NCBI RefSeq assembly: GCF_022539255.1
Contig: NZ_JAKZBV010000001.1
Coordinates: 2,170,001-2,234,000 of the forward strand
Direction: 5' to 3'
Length of the DNA stretch: 64,000 bases
Source: Sinomonas terrae
GTDB taxonomy: Bacteria > Actinomycetota > Actinomycetes > Actinomycetales > Micrococcaceae
In this document: one piece after another, positions 43,185 to 52,191 of the stretch
Layout: the number at the start of each line of letters is the position of its first letter
How positions within the stretch are numbered: position 1 is the stretch's first letter
Position numbers and translations under genes: made by a program
The notes under the pieces: generated by a model
The model's database searches: none
What the model saw: the letters and a program-made list of their open reading frames with translations, nothing else
What the model was told of the DNA's origin: nothing

Positions 43185-44033
43185 GTGCCCCTCGCCGCCC
43201 AAGAGCTCCTTCGCTGTCCCGTGTGTGCTGGCGCCTGGCGACCCGCCGCCGCCACGGACCGCTCGCTCGTGTGCACCTCGGGGCACCGCTTCGATGCGGC
43301 CCGGCAGGGCTACGTCAACTTCCTGACTGGCCGAGGGACCCGTTTCCGGCCAGACACCGCGGACATGGTCGCTGCCCGGGAGCGCTTCCTCGCATCGGGA
43401 CATTACGCACCGATCGCAGAGGCCCTTGCCGATTCAGCGGCCCCAGCGCTTATGGACGACGCCGAGCGGCCCGGCGCAGCGCTCGACGCCGGCGCAGGCA
43501 CTGGCTACTACCTCGCCGCATTGCTCGCCCGCGTTCCCGGTTCGCGCGCCGTCGCCCTCGACCTCTCCCGCCATGCGCTCGGGCGAGCGGCCAAGCTACC
43601 GGGAACGGCGGCAGTCGTGTGGGACCTCTGGCGGCCTCTCCCGCTGCCGGATGGTGTCATGGACGCGATCCTCGACGTCTTTGCACCGCGCAACTTCCCT
43701 GAGTTCGCGCGGGTCCTACGGCGGGGCGGCCTCGCATGCGTGGTCACGCCGGAGGCCGACCACCTCGCCGCGCTCCGCGACGTCCTCCCGATGCTCGACG
43801 TCCCCGCGGGGAAAGCCGACGACGTCGAGCGCGCGGCGGGCGCCCACTTCGACCGAGTCGGGGTCCGGGATGTGCGCTTCGGCCTCGAACTCGACGCTCA
43901 AGCCGCCGTCGACCTCGCTCTCATGGGGCCCGCCGGTCATCACGTGACCCGTGCAGACCTTCTCACCCGCCTCCGAGATGAGCCGCTTCGGGCCGAAGGG
44001 GCCGTTCAGGTCACCGTTCTCCGCCGGGTCTGA
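43185..44033 (+). CDS. RlmA-like 23S rRNA (guanine-N1) methyltransferase
   Basis: This is a 282-residue SAM-dependent methyltransferase. An N-terminal zinc knuckle (CPVC, then C and GHRFD near residue 35) is followed by DAARQGYVNFL, both marks of the RlmA family, which methylates a guanine in 23S rRNA and can affect macrolide sensitivity. The SAM motif DAGAGTGYY is near residue 105, with DVFAPRN further on. GTG 43185 is chosen because a TAGCAT box ends seven bases upstream; an ATG at 43176 in the same frame overlaps that box. RlmAI against RlmAII cannot be separated here. Confidence 0.88.
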   Translation: MPLAAQELLRCPVCAGAWRPAAATDRSLVCTSGHRFDAARQGYVNFLTGRGTRFRPDTADMVAARERFLASGHYAPIAEALADSAAPALMDDAERPGAALDAGAGTGYYLAALLARVPGSRAVALDLSRHALGRAAKLPGTAAVVWDLWRPLPLPDGVMDAILDVFAPRNFPEFARVLRRGGLACVVTPEADHLAALRDVLPMLDVPAGKADDVERAAGAHFDRVGVRDVRFGLELDAQAAVDLALMGPAGHHVTRADLLTRLRDEPLRAEGAVQVTVLRRV

Positions 44034-44156
44034 GGCGGATCTCCAGACGGCCGAAAAGTCCTTGGATTCCCGTGGCGAATATGTTATCCGCGAGGCCGTC
44101 TCCGTGGCGTTCTGCTGGGCTAGGGTAGTGGAAGGAGCGGGGGGACGGAGGGTTCG

Positions 44157-44621
44157 GTGGACTGGATCGCGCACAACGCATGGATGCTCTGGCTCGTCCT
44201 CGCCCTCGTTCTGGGCGGGATCGAGATGATCAGCCTGAGCCTCGTCTTCGCGATGCTCGGCGGGGGCGCCCTCGCGGCCTTCGTGGCCGCCGTCCTCGGC
44301 GGCCCCACCTGGCTTCAGGGGCTTGTCTTCGCCGCAGTCTCGGTCGGCATGATCGCATTCGTCCGTCCCGTGGCCATGCGTCATATGAAGCCGGGCATCG
44401 AAGATATCAGGACCAATGTCGACCGCCTCGTCGGTTCCCGCGCGATGGTGATGGAGGCAGTCGACAGCAGCAAGGGCCTCGTCAAGATCGGCGGCGACGT
44501 GTGGACGGCCCGGGCCGAGCGGGGCGAGTTCCTGCCCGGCGACGTTGTCCAAGTCGTAGCAATCGAAGGGGCAACCGCCGTCGTCGCGCCGGGCGGCGAG
44601 ACCTCACCATACAGAAGCTGA
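44157..44621 (+). CDS. NfeD-like membrane protein
   Basis: This is a 154-residue protein with two or three N-terminal membrane helices (about 10-70) and a C-terminal OB-fold domain (about 90-150) of the NfeD family. The GTG start follows GGAGGG at four bases. It is followed 43 bases later by an SPFH protein. NfeD and SPFH proteins pair in membrane microdomains in many bacteria, and the short NfeD form without a protease domain is the one found with this paraslipin type. Confidence 0.9.
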   Translation: MDWIAHNAWMLWLVLALVLGGIEMISLSLVFAMLGGGALAAFVAAVLGGPTWLQGLVFAAVSVGMIAFVRPVAMRHMKPGIEDIRTNVDRLVGSRAMVMEAVDSSKGLVKIGGDVWTARAERGEFLPGDVVQVVAIEGATAVVAPGGETSPYRS

Positions 44622-44664
44622 CAGCCTCTCCCTGGCCGCAGCCGACCACCGTAAAGGGGACACC

Positions 44665-45783
44665 ATGGATGCCGGAGGAATTCTTCTTCTCGTCGTCGTC
44701 ATCGCGCTCATCCTGTTCATCGCAACCGTCATCGGCCGCTCGGTTCGGATCATCCCGCAGGCGCGCGCCGGCGTCGTCGAACGCCTCGGCAAGTACCAGC
44801 GCACGCTCAATCCCGGGCTCACGCTGCTCATCCCCTTCGTCGATCGGCTGCTCCCGCTGCTCGATCTGCGCGAGCAGGTCGTCTCGTTCCCGCCACAGCC
44901 CGTCATCACGTCGGACAATCTGGTCGTCTCGATCGACACCGTGGTCTACTTCCAGGTGACTGACCCTCGGGCTGCCACCTATGAGATCGCCAACTACATC
45001 CAGGCAGTCGAGCAGCTCACCATCACGACGCTCCGCAACGTCGTCGGTGGGCTCAACCTCGAAGAGGCGCTGACTTCGCGCGACCAGATCAACGGCCAGC
45101 TTCGCGGAGTGCTCGACGAGGCTACCGGCCGGTGGGGCCTCCGGGTCTCACGCGTCGAGCTCAAGGCAATCGAGCCGCCGCACTCGATCCAGGACTCGAT
45201 GGAGAAGCAGATGCGCGCCGAACGCGATCGGCGCGCTGCGATCCTCACCGCCGAGGGCACCAAGCAATCCGCGATCCTCACGGCCGAAGGCGAACGGCAG
45301 TCCCAGATCCTGAAGGCGGAAGGCCAAGCGAAGGCAGCAGTCCTCAAGGCCGACGGCGAATCCCAAGCCATCCAGAAGGTCTTCGAGGCGATCCACCGGG
45401 GGAATCCTGACGGCAAGCTCCTCGCTTACCAGTACCTGCAGACCCTGCCGAAGATCGCCGAAGGCGGGTCGAACAAGCTCTGGATCATCCCCAGCGAAGT
45501 CGGCGATGCGCTCAAGGGCATCGGAGGAGTCCTCGGCAACATGGGTGGCCAATCCGCGGCGACCGCACCGACCGAGGCGATCGGACGATCTGCGAACGGC
45601 GGCAACCAGATGTCTGCGGAATCCGACTCCGCGGGCTCGGGAGAGCAAGAGCCTGACCTGCTCGAGGCGGACGCCCGCGCTTTCGAGGAGGAGGCTGCAC
45701 GTCCCTCCGAACTCGATGCCGAGGCCCAAGGCATCCTCGAGCACCACTCGCTTCGGCCCACGGACGAGGATCCGCGAGCGTAG
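44665..45783 (+). CDS. SPFH/band 7 paraslipin (QmcA-like)
   Basis: This is a 372-residue membrane scaffold protein. One N-terminal helix (about 5-24) is followed by the SPFH domain (about 28-200: RAGVVERLGKYQ, NPGLTLLIPFVD) and a coiled-coil stretch with AEG-rich repeats (about 190-235). The last 80 residues are a low-complexity acidic tail. ATG 44665 has AAAGGGG upstream. With NfeD it likely forms oligomeric membrane platforms that help quality control or lipid organisation. Confidence 0.92.
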   Translation: MDAGGILLLVVVIALILFIATVIGRSVRIIPQARAGVVERLGKYQRTLNPGLTLLIPFVDRLLPLLDLREQVVSFPPQPVITSDNLVVSIDTVVYFQVTDPRAATYEIANYIQAVEQLTITTLRNVVGGLNLEEALTSRDQINGQLRGVLDEATGRWGLRVSRVELKAIEPPHSIQDSMEKQMRAERDRRAAILTAEGTKQSAILTAEGERQSQILKAEGQAKAAVLKADGESQAIQKVFEAIHRGNPDGKLLAYQYLQTLPKIAEGGSNKLWIIPSEVGDALKGIGGVLGNMGGQSAATAPTEAIGRSANGGNQMSAESDSAGSGEQEPDLLEADARAFEEEAARPSELDAEAQGILEHHSLRPTDEDPRA

Positions 45784-45842
45784 ATCTGCGCGCATAAGCC
45801 TCCCCTGCCTGCCCCGAACGCCCTTCCTTCAAGGCCTCGGCC

Positions 45843-45888
45843 TATAATGGGAATTCCGCCCGGGAACAGGCGAGAGTCTGCGGGCGTT
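45843..45888 (+). promoter_or_regulatory. Two stacked promoters of rbpA (TATAAT and SigR/SigE-like)
   Basis: A perfect TATAAT box (45843-45848) is followed by a separate ECF-type promoter: GGGAAC (45862-45867), 18 bases, GTT (45886-45888). This matches the GGGAA(T/C)-N18-GTT form used by thiol-stress SigR/SigH and related factors. rbpA is a known SigR target in Streptomyces. Use here is inferred. Confidence 0.55.
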
Positions 45889-45898
45889 GAGATATGAG

Positions 45899-45920
45899 TC
45901 GGTTCGACGGTCCGAACCGA
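45899..45920 (+). promoter_or_regulatory. Inverted repeat in the rbpA leader
   Basis: TCGGTTCG (45899-45906) and CGAACCGA (45913-45920) are perfect eight-base arms around six bases, just after the predicted start of transcription and before the ribosome site GAGGGAG. It may be an RNA hairpin or an operator. Confidence 0.45.
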
Positions 45921-45939
45921 AGAACGCGAGGGAGAAGAT

Positions 45940-46281
45940 ATGAGCGACCGCAGTCTGCGCGGCATGCGTCTGGGTGCACAGTCCATGGAGAGCGAAGCTG
46001 GCGTCGAGCCGGCCCCTCGCCAGCGCGTCGAGTACCGCTGTGAGGACGGCGAGCAGGTCTTCGTCACGTTCTCCTCCGAGGCAGAGATCCCTCCCGTCTG
46101 GACGTCCAAGACTGGGAAGGAAGCCTACCTCGTCGACGGCGAGCGCCCCTCCGAGAATTCCGAAAAGGCTGTTCGAACGCACTGGGACATGCTCTTGGAG
46201 CGCCGTAGCGTCCCCGAACTCGAGCAGATCCTCCAGGATCGCCTCACGCTGCTCCGCGAGAAGCGCGGCGAGCGGGTCTGA
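45940..46281 (+). CDS. rbpA: RNA polymerase-binding protein RbpA
   Basis: RbpA binds RNA polymerase and the primary sigma factor and stabilises the open complex; it is limited to actinobacteria. The 113-residue protein shows the full plan: an N-terminal tail with the SLRGMRLGAQS segment, a core with a zinc-site-like region (YRCEDGEQ), a basic linker, and the C-terminal sigma-interaction helices (EKAVRTHWDMLLERR and ELEQILQDRL). ATG 45940 has GAGGGAG upstream. Two promoters precede it and a strong terminator follows. Confidence 0.95.
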   Translation: MSDRSLRGMRLGAQSMESEAGVEPAPRQRVEYRCEDGEQVFVTFSSEAEIPPVWTSKTGKEAYLVDGERPSENSEKAVRTHWDMLLERRSVPELEQILQDRLTLLREKRGERV

Positions 46282-46296
46282 GTCCTAGAGAGCCGC

Positions 46297-46331
46297 AAAG
46301 GGCGGGAACCGTACGGTTCCCGCCCTTTTTT
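46297..46331 (+). terminator. Intrinsic terminator of rbpA
   Basis: A perfect 15-base-pair stem (46297-46311 with 46314-46328) merges into a run of T on the plus strand, the most classical terminator in the window. It also faces the end of the converging glycosyltransferase gene. Confidence 0.92.
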
Positions 46332-46393
46332 GGCCTCAGTGGGCTTGTGGCCTCAGCCGGGCCGGTGAAGCCCTGCAACTGTCTTAGGTGCCG

Positions 46394-47128
46394 CTATCGC
46401 TGACGACGGTGGGTGAGCTGGTGCCATCGATCTGAGAGACCCCACTTGGTGACGTTGAGCATGGCCTCGACGACGATGTTGCCGCTCATCTTCGATGCGC
46501 CCAGCTCACGCTCGACGAAGGTGACGGGTACTTCTGCGACCTTGAGCCCCATCCTCGCCACGCGCCATGCGAGGTCAACCTGAAAGCCGTAGCCGACCGA
46601 CTCCACCCCGTCGAGATCGAGCTTCTCGAGTGTGGTGCGGCGGAAGGCGCGGTAGCCCGCCGTCATGTCCCTGATCTTGAGGCCGAGCATGAGCCGGGCG
46701 TAAGTGCTGCCGGTGCGCGAGATGAGCTGCCGGTAGGCAGGCCAGTTGACGACCGTTCCCCCCTGCACCCACCGCGAGCCGATCACGAGGTCCGCTCCCT
46801 GCTCGACTGCCTCGAGGAGGCGGGGCAGCTGCTCGGGCTGGTGCGAACCATCGGCATCCATTTCGACAACCACGTCATAGTCCCGCTCCAGCGCCCATTT
46901 GAAGCCCGCGAGGTAGGCGGCGCCGAGGCCTTCCTTGCCCTTGCGGTGCATCACGTGGACCTGCTGATCTTCAGAGGCGATGCGATCTGCGAGCTCACCC
47001 GTTCCGTCAGGGCTGTTGTCGTCCGCCACGAGGACGTCCGACGCCGGAACTGCCGAGCGCAAACGACCGAGCGTCTTGGGAAGGGACTCGAGTTCGTTGT
47101 ACGTCGGGATGATCGTCAGAATACGCAC
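46394..47128 (-). CDS. Polyprenol-phosphate mannosyltransferase-like GT2 enzyme
   Basis: This is a 244-residue soluble GT2 glycosyltransferase that matches Ppm1/DPM1: IIPTYNE at residue 6, ADDNSPDGT near residue 35, EMDADGS near residue 90 as the metal-binding D-x-D, and the WVQGGTV and RDMTAGYRA segments. DPM1-type enzymes load mannose from GDP-mannose on a polyprenyl phosphate, which feeds lipoglycans and protein O-mannosylation in actinobacteria. The acyltransferase domain found fused in some mycobacterial Ppm1 proteins is absent. It starts with GTG 47128. Confidence 0.9.
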   Translation of the reverse strand: MRILTIIPTYNELESLPKTLGRLRSAVPASDVLVADDNSPDGTGELADRIASEDQQVHVMHRKGKEGLGAAYLAGFKWALERDYDVVVEMDADGSHQPEQLPRLLEAVEQGADLVIGSRWVQGGTVVNWPAYRQLISRTGSTYARLMLGLKIRDMTAGYRAFRRTTLEKLDLDGVESVGYGFQVDLAWRVARMGLKVAEVPVTFVERELGASKMSGNIVVEAMLNVTKWGLSDRWHQLTHRRQR

Positions 47129-47520
47129 GCAGAAGTCCCTTTCGAGGCTGGTTCATGGGTCCGCACCCCCGCGCGAGGGCACAGTCGCCCATTATATCCA
47201 GCTCGTCGGCAGGCCCACGCGCCTTCGGGCCAGTCGCGGGGCCGGCAGCTGGTCAGTCCCCCGACTGTTTTCTACTGACACGTGGGCCTGCCCCGAGGGC
47301 AGCGCCACCGCCCACCACGGGCGGCGACTGGGCCTTCCGCAAGCGGCGACCCGATGTCAATCGATCCTACGTGGCCCTTCCAGCGTGTCAACCGTCCTTT
47401 CACCTGCGAAGACTCGCGTTTCTCCTGCTCAGGAGCAGTTTCTTCGAACGTGAAATGGGCAGGGACTTTCGAATCTGTGACGCTGTCCCTCGAGGAGAAC
47501 ACGGGCTTGTCCCCTCGTGC
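47129..47520. other. Intergenic stretch without a convincing gene
   Basis: This 392-base stretch lies between the glycosyltransferase start and the amidohydrolase stop. Long frames cross it on both strands, but none has a ribosome site or recognisable sequence. I see no clear promoter or terminator. Confidence 0.5.
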
Positions 47521-49197
47521 TCAGGCTCCGAAGCTGTCGGCGCGGTAGAGTTCCTGCCCTCGGTGAACCGTCTCAAGGCAGCGAGGAGCGTTCTCCGTAT
47601 CGAGAGCAGGCAGGAGCGGCGTCCTCGCCCTAGGATCGGTGCTCCAGGCCTGAACTCTCTCGTCCGCGACCTGGACCATCAGTTCATCGACCTCCCAGAT
47701 CGCGAAGCTTGCAGGGGCGCCGGGCACCAGTTGGCCCATGAGCGGGTCGCGGTGGCGGATTGCGCGCCATCCCGCCCTCGTGTGGCCGATGAACGCAGCC
47801 CGCGCCGAAATCCGCTCCGACGGATTCGAGTGACGCAGGCACGCCGCGATGCTAGCCCAGGGGTCGAGGTCGCAGACCGGGCTGTCACTCCCGAAGCACA
47901 GCGGCACACCAGCTGCAGCGAAGCGAGCGAAGGGGTTCATGCGTGAGCTTCGTTCCCCGAGCCGACGCTCATACAGACCCCCTTCTCCGCCCCATGCAGC
48001 GTCGAAGAGCGGCTGGACGCTCACCATCACGGCGTAGGCCGAGAGTGCGGCGATAGCTTCAGGGGACGCCATCTCGACGTGCTCGAACCGATGCCCAGAG
48101 GCTCGGACCGCTGACGCGCCGGCAAGATCGCTCGCGAGGGCCAGACCGTCGAGCGCGATCTGCAACGCGCCATCGCCGATCACGTGGAAGCCTCCCTGGA
48201 TTCCCAGCTCCGAGCACGCGGCGAGGTGCCGGCCCACTTGCTCGGCGCCGAGGTACGCGATTCCGCGCTGGCCGGGGCCGTCGTCGTAGTCGGCGGTCAG
48301 GAAGGCGGTGTGGGACCCAAGCGAGCCATCGATATTCAGGTCGCCCGCAAGCCCGAGCACCGGCACACCGAGTGAGTCGAGGATCCCACGCGCTTCGTCC
48401 GGAGACTGCGCCAGTTCTCCCCAGTAAGCGAAGATCTCAGGAAGGCCAGGCGCATCGGGCGAGGCTGCGTCGTCGGACGCTGCTCCCAAGAGAAGCTGAA
48501 GATCCTCTACCCCGCCGATCTGAGGGGCAGCCTGTTCGACGAGCGCAACGTAGCCGCGGCTTGCAGCGTGCTCGCGAGCCGCACGGTGCAGAGACCGGAT
48601 CTCGTGCTCGTCGCTCGGCCGTGCCACTGCCCGCGCCGCCACAAGGGCACCGCGGGAGGCAAGCACGCCGTTCCAGCCGTCTGCCCGACCCGAATCAGTC
48701 CCATTGGAACCAGCACCATCGAGTCCCGCAGCGGTTGCCAGCGCTGGCGAAACGAGCGCGGAATGAACGTCGACGCGCGTCAGCAGGACTTTCCGGGAGC
48801 CGGCAGCCCGCTCGAGTTCTCCCGCCGTGGGCAGCACGGGATCGTCCCACTTGGACTCGTCCCAGCTGTGGCCGTGCAGGGTGCCGTCACACTCCGAGGC
48901 AGCCCGTTCGACGGCGCGGAGCAAGTCTGCGGCCGAGCGTACGCCGGAAAGGTCGAGTGAGCGAAGCGCCAGGCCCGTATCGGAAACGTGGACGTGGGAA
49001 TCGACAAAGCCGGGGGTCACGACGGCTCCGTCAAGGTCGACGATCCGCATGCTCGAATCGGCGATCGAGGTCGCGGCCTGCTCGGAGCCCACCCAGGCGA
49101 CCGTGCCGTCGTCGACCAACATCGCCGACGCGAGGGGGTCCGCAGTGGAGTACACGGAACCGTTGCGGTACAGGGTGAGCTCGCGCCCAGAGGACAT
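47521..49197 (-). CDS. Amidohydrolase family protein (YtcJ-like)
   Basis: This is a 558-residue metal-dependent hydrolase of the amidohydrolase superfamily. GFVDSHVHV near residue 63 gives the first two metal histidines, GHSWDES near residue 108 and VIGDGAL and GHRFEHVE supply later ligands, and CFGSDSPV near residue 430 the catalytic aspartate. The length and the N-terminal TLYRNGSVYS opening fit the YtcJ-like group of exo-amidases or deacylases. There is no signal peptide. The substrate is unknown. It is the last gene of the minus-strand run, 51 bases after the helicase. Confidence 0.87.
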   Translation of the reverse strand: MSSGRELTLYRNGSVYSTADPLASAMLVDDGTVAWVGSEQAATSIADSSMRIVDLDGAVVTPGFVDSHVHVSDTGLALRSLDLSGVRSAADLLRAVERAASECDGTLHGHSWDESKWDDPVLPTAGELERAAGSRKVLLTRVDVHSALVSPALATAAGLDGAGSNGTDSGRADGWNGVLASRGALVAARAVARPSDEHEIRSLHRAAREHAASRGYVALVEQAAPQIGGVEDLQLLLGAASDDAASPDAPGLPEIFAYWGELAQSPDEARGILDSLGVPVLGLAGDLNIDGSLGSHTAFLTADYDDGPGQRGIAYLGAEQVGRHLAACSELGIQGGFHVIGDGALQIALDGLALASDLAGASAVRASGHRFEHVEMASPEAIAALSAYAVMVSVQPLFDAAWGGEGGLYERRLGERSSRMNPFARFAAAGVPLCFGSDSPVCDLDPWASIAACLRHSNPSERISARAAFIGHTRAGWRAIRHRDPLMGQLVPGAPASFAIWEVDELMVQVADERVQAWSTDPRARTPLLPALDTENAPRCLETVHRGQELYRADSFGA

Positions 49198-49248
49198 GGG
49201 AATCCCTTTCGGTCAGTCTTTGGTGCGGCAGCACCGCGGGAAGGAAGG

Positions 49249-52182
49249 CTAGTCGGAGACGCCGGAGTACGCGACGACGCCGCGCTTGATGCTGTCGATC
49301 GCGGCGTGGCAGATGCGGCGGAGCCGCGGCTCTATGCCCGGTACGTCTGCAAGCTGATCGAGGAGGTCTACGACCTGCTTGACCCAGCGCACGAAATCGC
49401 CAGCTGCGAGTTCCGTTCCCGAGAGCACGTTCTGCAGGTCGCGCCCTCGCGCCCATTTGTACAGTGGCCAGACGAGACCGAAATCGGGCTCGCTGGTGCG
49501 GGGAAGCCGATGCTGTTCCTCGACGTCCTCGAGGCGCGACCATTCGCGAACCACCACGTCGACGGCGACATCGAGGGAGACGCTGGGCATCTTAGGCGGC
49601 AGCCCGGGCTCGTCACGCTTTGCCTGGTACACCAACGTGCTCACGAGGGCTGCGAGCTCGGCCTCGTCCACGTCGTCGAACGCCCCGGCTCGAAGCGCAA
49701 GCGCCGTCAGAAGATCCTTGTCGCCGTAGATCCGACGCAGCTTCTGGCCCTCGTCGGTGACCCGTACGTCACCGCCTGCCCGCTCGAGGCAGCCGTAGGA
49801 TTCGAGCACTTCGCAGACCCTGTCGAAGGTCTTGGCGATCGTGTTCGTCCGTCCTCTGATCTGCTCCGTGATCCGGTCGGTCTCCTTGCGGAGCTTAGTC
49901 CAGCGATCCGCCCAGCGGGCGTGCTCTTCCCGCTCGGCGCACCCGTGGCACGGATGGGCCCGGAGCTGCCTGCGGAGTTCGACGATGCGTCGCTCGGTGT
50001 CCTCGTAGCCCTGCGCAAAGGCGAAGTCCCGGCGTGAGCGTCGCTTCCTGCCAGTCTCCAGCCCTTCTGAGCGCGACCGGTTGACGGCGTGGCGCATGGA
50101 CGCCGCGAGGTCCCGCCGGTCCTTGGGGCGCTTCGGGTCGAAATGCTTCGGGATCCGGATCCTGGCGATCGGCTCGATCGGCCCTTCGAGGTCTTGGAAG
50201 CCAATGCGTCGCAGGTTGTGGTCGAACGTGAGCACGTGCGGGCGGGGTTCGCGTGCGTTCGTATCCGCTGAAACGACCACCGCGGAGCCGCCGAGGCGGC
50301 CGTGTGCGATCTCGACGACGTCGCCCGGCTGGAGGCGCGCGAGGGAGTCCACGACCATGTTTCGCCGCGCCCGGCCAGCCTCGCGCGACGCGTACTTCTC
50401 GGCCGCGGCGAGTTCCTCACGGAGCCGCTGGTACTCGCGGAAGTCGCCGAGATGGCACGTCATCGCCTTCTCGTAGCCCGCGAGCGACTCCTCACGCTCC
50501 CGCACCTGCCGCGCGAGCCCCACCACGGAGCGGTCCGCTTGGAACTGGGCGAAGGAGCTCTCCAAGATCTCGCGAGTCCGCTTCCGACCGAACTGGGCCA
50601 CGAGATTGATGCTCATGTTGTAGGTGGGCCGGAAGCTTGAATTGAGCGGGTAGGTCCGCCGTGAGGCGAGGCCCGCGAGGGCGGCCGGGTCCAGCCCGGG
50701 ACGCCACTGCACGACGGCGTGCCCTTCGACGTCGATCCCACGGCGCCCCGCTCGTCCAGTGAGCTGCGTGTACTCCCCCGCCGTGATATCGACGTGGGCC
50801 TCGCCGTTGAACTTCTCGAGCTTCTCGATAAGCACGCTGCGCGCTGGCATGTTGATTCCGAGGGCGAGGGTCTCGGTCGCGAAGACGGCTTTCACGAGTC
50901 CCGCTGCGAACAGCTTCTCGACGACCTCCTTGAAGGCTGGGAGAAGTCCGGCATGGTGCGCCGCGAGTCCCCTGAGGAGGCCCTCCCGCCACGACCAGAA
51001 GTTGAGGACCCCGAGGTCCGCGGGCGGCAGGTCCTTCGCCGACTCCTCGACGACCGTTGAGATCTCGGCCCTCTCTGCGGGCGTTGTGAGGTCGAGACCC
51101 GCGTCCACACACTGCTGCACAGCAGCGTCACAACCCGCGCGCGAGAAGATGAAATCGATACAGGGCAGAAGTCCTTGGCGCTCGAGGGCCTGGATCATCT
51201 GCGGCCGGCTAGCCCGAGTGCCTGCCGTCTGCATACCGGGTGCGCCCCGACCAGGGCCAGCCTTGACGCCGCGTTGGCGTTCCTCCCGCCGGTTGGCCCG
51301 CCCCCCGTGAGAAAACCGGGAGCGGTGTTGGGCGTGCACCTCTCGACGTGCAATCTCGACCAGCTCGGGGTTGACGGCGGTCAGTTCTCGGGGCTCTTCG
51401 GACGAGCCGAGCCCGACGGCCTCGGCGCCTTCCGCTGCGTCTCCCACGTGATCATGAACGTCGGCCAGATCTTCGAAGGACTGCCGGGTCGCGAAGAGGT
51501 CGACGAGTCGGCGGCCGACCATGACGTGCTGCCAGAGCGGCACGGGACGGTGCTCCGACACCACGATGTCGGTCTCGCCGCGGACCGTGTCGAGCCAAGC
51601 CCCGAACTCCTCGGCGTTCGAAACAGTCGCGCTGAGCGAAACGAGGCGCACGCCCCGCGGAAGGTGGATGATGACCTCTTCCCAGACGGCGCCTCGGAAA
51701 CGGTCCGCGAGGTAGTGGACCTCGTCCATCACGACGTAGCCCAGCCCTTGCAGGGTCGACGAACCGGCGTACAGCATGTTGCGCAGCACTTCGGTCGTCA
51801 TGACGACGACGGGTGCCTCGCCGTTGACGGTCACATCGCCGGTCAGCAGCCCGACTCGGTCCTGCCCGTAGGCTTCTGCGAGTTCGGTGTACTTCTGGTT
51901 CGAAAGCGCCTTGATCGGAGTCGTATAGAACGCCTTCAGGCCCTTGCGGAGAGCGAGATGGACGGCGAACTCGCCCACGACCGTCTTCCCCGCGCCGGTC
52001 GGGGCCGCGACGAGGACTCCCCTGCCAGCTTCAAGTGCTCGGCAGGCCTCCCGTTGAAAGGGATCGAGAGGGAACGGCAGCTCCGCCGAAAACGCCCCTA
52101 GCTCCGTCTTGGCGAAGGCCCGGCGCTCTGCATCAAGTGCAAAACGCTCAGCCGGGGTCAGGTTCTCGGGGGCGGTGGACAT
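49249..52182 (-). CDS. helY: Ski2/Mtr4-like DEAD/DEAH-box helicase (HelY type)
   Basis: This is a 977-residue superfamily 2 helicase. Motif I is AAPTGAGKT near residue 59, motif II is MDEVHY, motif III is LSATVSN, and QLTGRAGRRGID in the second RecA domain is motif VI. The C-terminal half has the winged-helix and helical parts of Ski2/Mtr4-type RNA helicases, and a CHGCAEREEHA zinc-like spot lies near residue 760. It is the actinobacterial HelY group, probably acting in RNA decay or processing. Its ATG is nine bases after the tatC stop. Its place after tatAC is conserved in relatives. Confidence 0.92.
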   Translation of the reverse strand: MSTAPENLTPAERFALDAERRAFAKTELGAFSAELPFPLDPFQREACRALEAGRGVLVAAPTGAGKTVVGEFAVHLALRKGLKAFYTTPIKALSNQKYTELAEAYGQDRVGLLTGDVTVNGEAPVVVMTTEVLRNMLYAGSSTLQGLGYVVMDEVHYLADRFRGAVWEEVIIHLPRGVRLVSLSATVSNAEEFGAWLDTVRGETDIVVSEHRPVPLWQHVMVGRRLVDLFATRQSFEDLADVHDHVGDAAEGAEAVGLGSSEEPRELTAVNPELVEIARREVHAQHRSRFSHGGRANRREERQRGVKAGPGRGAPGMQTAGTRASRPQMIQALERQGLLPCIDFIFSRAGCDAAVQQCVDAGLDLTTPAERAEISTVVEESAKDLPPADLGVLNFWSWREGLLRGLAAHHAGLLPAFKEVVEKLFAAGLVKAVFATETLALGINMPARSVLIEKLEKFNGEAHVDITAGEYTQLTGRAGRRGIDVEGHAVVQWRPGLDPAALAGLASRRTYPLNSSFRPTYNMSINLVAQFGRKRTREILESSFAQFQADRSVVGLARQVREREESLAGYEKAMTCHLGDFREYQRLREELAAAEKYASREAGRARRNMVVDSLARLQPGDVVEIAHGRLGGSAVVVSADTNAREPRPHVLTFDHNLRRIGFQDLEGPIEPIARIRIPKHFDPKRPKDRRDLAASMRHAVNRSRSEGLETGRKRRSRRDFAFAQGYEDTERRIVELRRQLRAHPCHGCAEREEHARWADRWTKLRKETDRITEQIRGRTNTIAKTFDRVCEVLESYGCLERAGGDVRVTDEGQKLRRIYGDKDLLTALALRAGAFDDVDEAELAALVSTLVYQAKRDEPGLPPKMPSVSLDVAVDVVVREWSRLEDVEEQHRLPRTSEPDFGLVWPLYKWARGRDLQNVLSGTELAAGDFVRWVKQVVDLLDQLADVPGIEPRLRRICHAAIDSIKRGVVAYSGVSD

Positions 52183-52191
52183 AGGTCCAGC

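Noticed and set aside
47155..47946. A 263-codon plus-strand frame across the gap before the amidohydrolase
   Set aside because: More than half overlaps the amidohydrolase in antisense, there is no ribosome site and no recognisable sequence.
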